This document shows positions 60,601-64,000 of a DNA stretch of 64,000 nt, piece after piece; position 1 is the stretch's first letter, and every line of letters begins with the position of its first letter. The translations under genes and the position numbers were made by a program. The DNA is taken from the NCBI GenBank assembly GCA_034509425.1, contig JAVTVJ010011652.1, forward strand, positions 5,447,501 through 5,511,500, written 5' to 3'. The DNA comes from Eopsaltria australis. Its lineage: Eukaryota; Chordata; Aves; Passeriformes; Petroicidae. The notes under the pieces were generated by a model. The model made no database searches. It saw only the letters and a list, made by a program, of their open reading frames with translations, and was not told the DNA's origin.

Positions 60601-62898
60601 GATCAGCAGATGCATAGTTAGGAACTTTACAATAATTTATGTTTATTTTCTCACCTTTCCTTGTTAATATTCCCTTTCACAAGAAGTCTTAGCTCCTTTC
60701 TTTGTTAGGGTATGTGCTTGTGATTTAGCCACTCCATATCCAAGCCATTCAAACCAAAGGCACCTCCATCCTGTTCCTGTCAATGGTCAAAAGTAGAACC
60801 TGAAGGAGAGCTTATTGTGACTAAGTTTAGTTGTTGTGACACATTGTCTTAGTTTCATGGTATCATCAGTTGATCAACATCAAATAAACATTTGCACTTA
60901 TTATAGTACAGTTATATTCTTAAATCTCCATGAAAGAACTGCCTTTTATAAGGCCCTAGGGGTATGTTAAGGTATCTGCAGGCAGCTGACAGTGGCAACT
61001 TGCTGTGCTGTCATAAAATGAACATCAGGGCTGCAGTTAGGTACCACTTTAAATGCTGATGTTCAAGACTAGCGCTAGAATACAATATTATGGAATAAAA
61101 ATATTCCCCCAATCTATTCACTTTTTATTACAGCAGCTGCAATAGCACAGCTGGGACCAGAATAGTAGCCAGATGAAGATGAAAAACACTTTACTGGAAG
61201 AGTCCTTTTACCTGCAGTGTCAGGAAGTGGTGACTGCATTCATGGATCTTCCCCTACCACATAAAGGTTTCTTAATCTACTACCACCCTAATTAGTGCTA
61301 AACTATCTGAAATTTTGGGGAGATGCTGAGTTCAGGATGGTTCAGATCCAAATTTTGCTGTGGGGCAAGGGAGAGGTATGTAATTCAGGAGTAATTTTCA
61401 TTTCAGGACCTGATCATCAGGAAGTATTGACATAATTAGATAGCCTGGCTTGATTTTCTATCCTCAGTTTTATTTATATTGGTAGTCAATGCATTGGTAG
61501 CTGCTTTTTAATTCATTTCTGTGCGCAGTGAAATCCTCACAGGTGGACAGAAACCCCTTTGCTTATGCCAAATATTCTTCTGCATGATTGACTTTGGACA
61601 GATTTCAGTCTGAATGAAAACTTAGAGGGAGCTGATTGTAAGTTTGTGTGCCAACAGATTTCCAAACGGGGGAGTTGAACACAGACCTCCCACTGCCTTT
61701 ATTTCTGCCTAATGCCTTTCAGAATATGCTGCAGCTTCTTTAAATATGTTTGCCAACACACAGTCATCTAGAAGACTTGGCTTGCTGAAGCAACTTTTAA
61801 CAATTCATAGCAGTTAAATGGCCATGGGGTGAGTGAAAATATCAAGCTGCCTTTAAACTACATTGATAAGAGATGAGAGATAGTATTACCAAGCAGGGAA
61901 GTTCTTTCTTGTTTTCAGGAATTCTCTACTGCAGGGTTTGTTGCTGCAGACATAACAGGCCAGATTCTAATTTTTGTTTGAATGGCAAAGGAAAAAAGTA
62001 TAAGAGAGATCAGAAGCTGGTGATGTGGACTGTTTATTTGGAAGTACTTATTCCATTATTTTCCTCCATTATGGGCGGCAAGTTAATTTAGCCATCAAGC
62101 TTTTAATAAGCTTTAGGAATTTGACACTGAAACCCAACTGAACATCAGGGGAACTGGTTTTCTAAATACCTTGCAGTTTGTCTGGGCCAGAGCCAGCAGA
62201 ATGGCTGTTTTGGATTGAGCAAGAGCAGCACATTAGCTGAGGCAAATGAGAGCTCTATGTGGGCTGTTCCAATGTTGAAATGTGTAGTTCCAATATTCCC
62301 TCTGCTGAATGAGGGCCTGCAGTTGGATACCTCTTATATATTTGTGTGTTTTAAAACCATAAAGGACTTCTATAGCTACTCTATGTAAAATAGGCATTTT
62401 AATCTTTATGTGGAAAACATTTTGCTGTTTCTAGTTCTTATGATTGTATCATTTTCTTGGCACTTAGTCTTGATTTAGAGACTCTCAGCACTGGAAAAGC
62501 TGCTGTATTTCCTCTGACAATGGATCTACCCATAAACCACCCTCACTGTAAAAATGAGTAATTTAATCCTTCTGCAAGCTTGATCTACCAAATGGATCTC
62601 ATTGTGCATCTCTGCAATAGATATGTTGTTCTAGATTCTTTGCGTACTGGAACTTCTCATCCCTGCACATGTGAAAGACCATATCTCATGCCACAGTCGT
62701 GCAGCTCAGAAGGTTTAGAGTCCCAAGAACAGGAGCACTTCTGTTGAACTGATGCTGTATCAAGTTTCCTAGGTGGCATTTTGCAAGTGCCAGGTCCAGC
62801 AGATGAGTAGGATTTTTTCATTAGTTACATACAGTTATAAGTGCAATGGATGTACTTGCTTTTACATCTAAGATCTTTCCTGAAGTACTGCTCTGATT
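54651..62898. other. Unique non-coding DNA
   Basis: No confident gene or interspersed repeat. A plus-strand open frame preceded by a strong acceptor (56153-56499) is listed separately. An AT-rich block near 57985-58090 has scattered ATAT and TATG units. Sequence about 56560-56780 is AT-rich, contains a 10-base palindrome AATACGTATT (56606-56615) and may be regulatory. Confidence 0.6.
56153..56499 (+). other. Candidate 3' exon or long open frame (speculative)
   Basis: A nearly pure T tract ending CCAG (an excellent acceptor) stands immediately before base 56153. From there one plus frame is open for about 115 codons to a TGA at 56497-56499. It contains residues such as CWCRFTLEKWCRTWYRKN and SYKCSVVEQEIGAVFP. 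It is rich in Cys, Ser and basic residues, with no transmembrane or repeat pattern and no family I know. No AATAAA follows nearby, so it does not look like a complete terminal exon. The minus strand is open for 88 codons over the same bases. Chance is the simplest reading. Confidence 0.18.
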
Positions 62899-62943
62899 AA
62901 AAAAAAAAGAAAAGAGAAAAAAAAAAAAAAAGAAAAAAAGAAA
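62899..62943 (+). repeat. A-rich low-complexity tract
   Basis: A runs of roughly 10, 15 and 7 bases broken by single G and GAAAAGAG, ending GAAAC. It is similar in kind to the tract at 24.9 kb. No attached retroposon is recognised. Confidence 0.95.
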
Positions 62944-64000
62944 CAACTGCCAAGAAAGCCATTGCTTTAATGTATTAAATGCACTTTTCTGAGTCAACTG
63001 AAGTTGTCGAGATTCCCATGTCTCTATCAGAAAAAGACAGCTAAATTTGGCAAATCAAAACACTGAGAGAGCTCACTTGTTTCAAGAAATCAAAGCTTCT
63101 GACAGATACATAATATGTAGTGTTCAGTTCTAGCAGACATTTGGGGCATTCCCCTCGTTGTTCAGCCTTGGCAGATATATGAGCTATTCTGCTCTAACTT
63201 TACAAAAGAAAACAAAACTAAAAAGCCAGTACGGACTCTTCCCAGATTCTGAAATCATCTTTTATTTAAGAAAATGTTTTGCAGGCTTGTCTCAAATATC
63301 TCCTAGCTTTCACAGGAGCTTCACAGGTCTGGCCAGGAGACTGCTATGCTGGTCTTTCCATGAATTTTCTCCCTTAATTTATGGAGATGTGAAAATCTTG
63401 CCGGAATTGCCAGACAAATCTTCAGGCCTGCGAAGTTTTGAGGGACATTCTTAAACACAAGTTCAATTGCTTTTAGTAAAAATATCCAGTCGTATACAAA
63501 TTAGATTTGAACATGTAAAATTGTGGCAATGTGTTCAGTAAAGCAAGTTTCAGAGCTGTTGCTGTTTTCATAATTTAATATACCTACCTTTATTCTGAGC
63601 TTAAAATAAAGCTGGTCCTCTTCTGGCAGATGGATCCATGCACCTACAGAGCTCTGTAAAAGTTCTGCTACTGACTTGAATTTCACAGCTTTACTTTACA
63701 TTTAAAAGAAGATGCCAAAATTCAGATTCAGCCTTCAAGCCGAATTCCCGCCTGAGCTGGTGAACTGAATGTGTAGGTCTGTAGATCTGCAATTCATGAC
63801 CTCATTGTCTAAATCTATTCAATCTATTCCCTAATTTAAAACACGAACTTTACCATGTCACAATCCACACTGTTAGAAAATGATGAGTGGTTTTTTAGTT
63901 AATTACCTGTCAACTCTTTTGAAAGGGAAACAGAGGATCCATGTTTAAAGTATATTAAATGATTTGGTCACCTCTGTTAATTGGGTCCCTCAGCTGGAAA
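62944..64000. other. Unique non-coding DNA to the window edge
   Basis: No gene or repeat is recognised. Open frames reach at most 98 codons (63158-63454, plus) and match nothing known. Confidence 0.65.

Overview
This window is vertebrate nuclear DNA, almost certainly from a bird. The diagnostic evidence is a set of CR1 LINE retrotransposon fragments. They carry the avian 3' end (GGAAGGGACC near degenerate ATTCTATG-type octamers) and, in the longest copies, the decayed C-terminal tail of the CR1 reverse-transcriptase ORF. The DNA is mostly AT-rich and CpG-poor. There is no operon structure and no run of long ORFs. I cannot name the species or the locus.

I found no protein-coding gene that I can support. 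The longest open frames reach about 150 codons, sit on both strands, match no family I recognise, and are what chance gives in 64 kb. The window reads as a gene desert or the inside of very large introns. No tRNA or rRNA gene was recognised. What can be supported is repeats, plus possible regulatory or splice signals of lower confidence.

Layout: 1-2.45 kb is unique sequence with a well-formed candidate minus-strand exon (833-896) and a CTCF-like site (1613-1626). A CR1 3' end lies at 2452-2582 and a TTG/TTTG microsatellite at 5.6 kb. A five-copy 44-bp minisatellite lies at 11.45-11.66 kb. The best-preserved CR1 is at 16.5-17.0 kb on the minus strand. From 17 to 22 kb there is AT-rich, repeat-poor sequence that looks like regulatory DNA, with a palindromic SMAD box at 18280-18289. 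A 16-G run follows at 22.1 kb, an A-rich tract at 24.9 kb and a second CR1 at 26.8-27.05 kb. At 34.4-35.3 kb there is a sharp GC- and CpG-rich island with an LTR-like layout. A very old CR1 lies at 39.4-39.7 kb, a 26-T run at 48.0 kb, a third long CR1 at 52.45-53.04 kb, a short CR1 end at 54.6 kb and an A-rich tract at 62.9 kb.

No undescribed biological system is evident. The most useful leads are the candidate exons at 833-896 (minus), 29453-29630 (plus) and 56153-56499 (plus), the CpG island or LTR-like block at 34.4-35.3 kb, and a CR1-derived acceptor paired with a strong donor at 52444-52477 (minus). All of these need transcript or multi-species alignment evidence.
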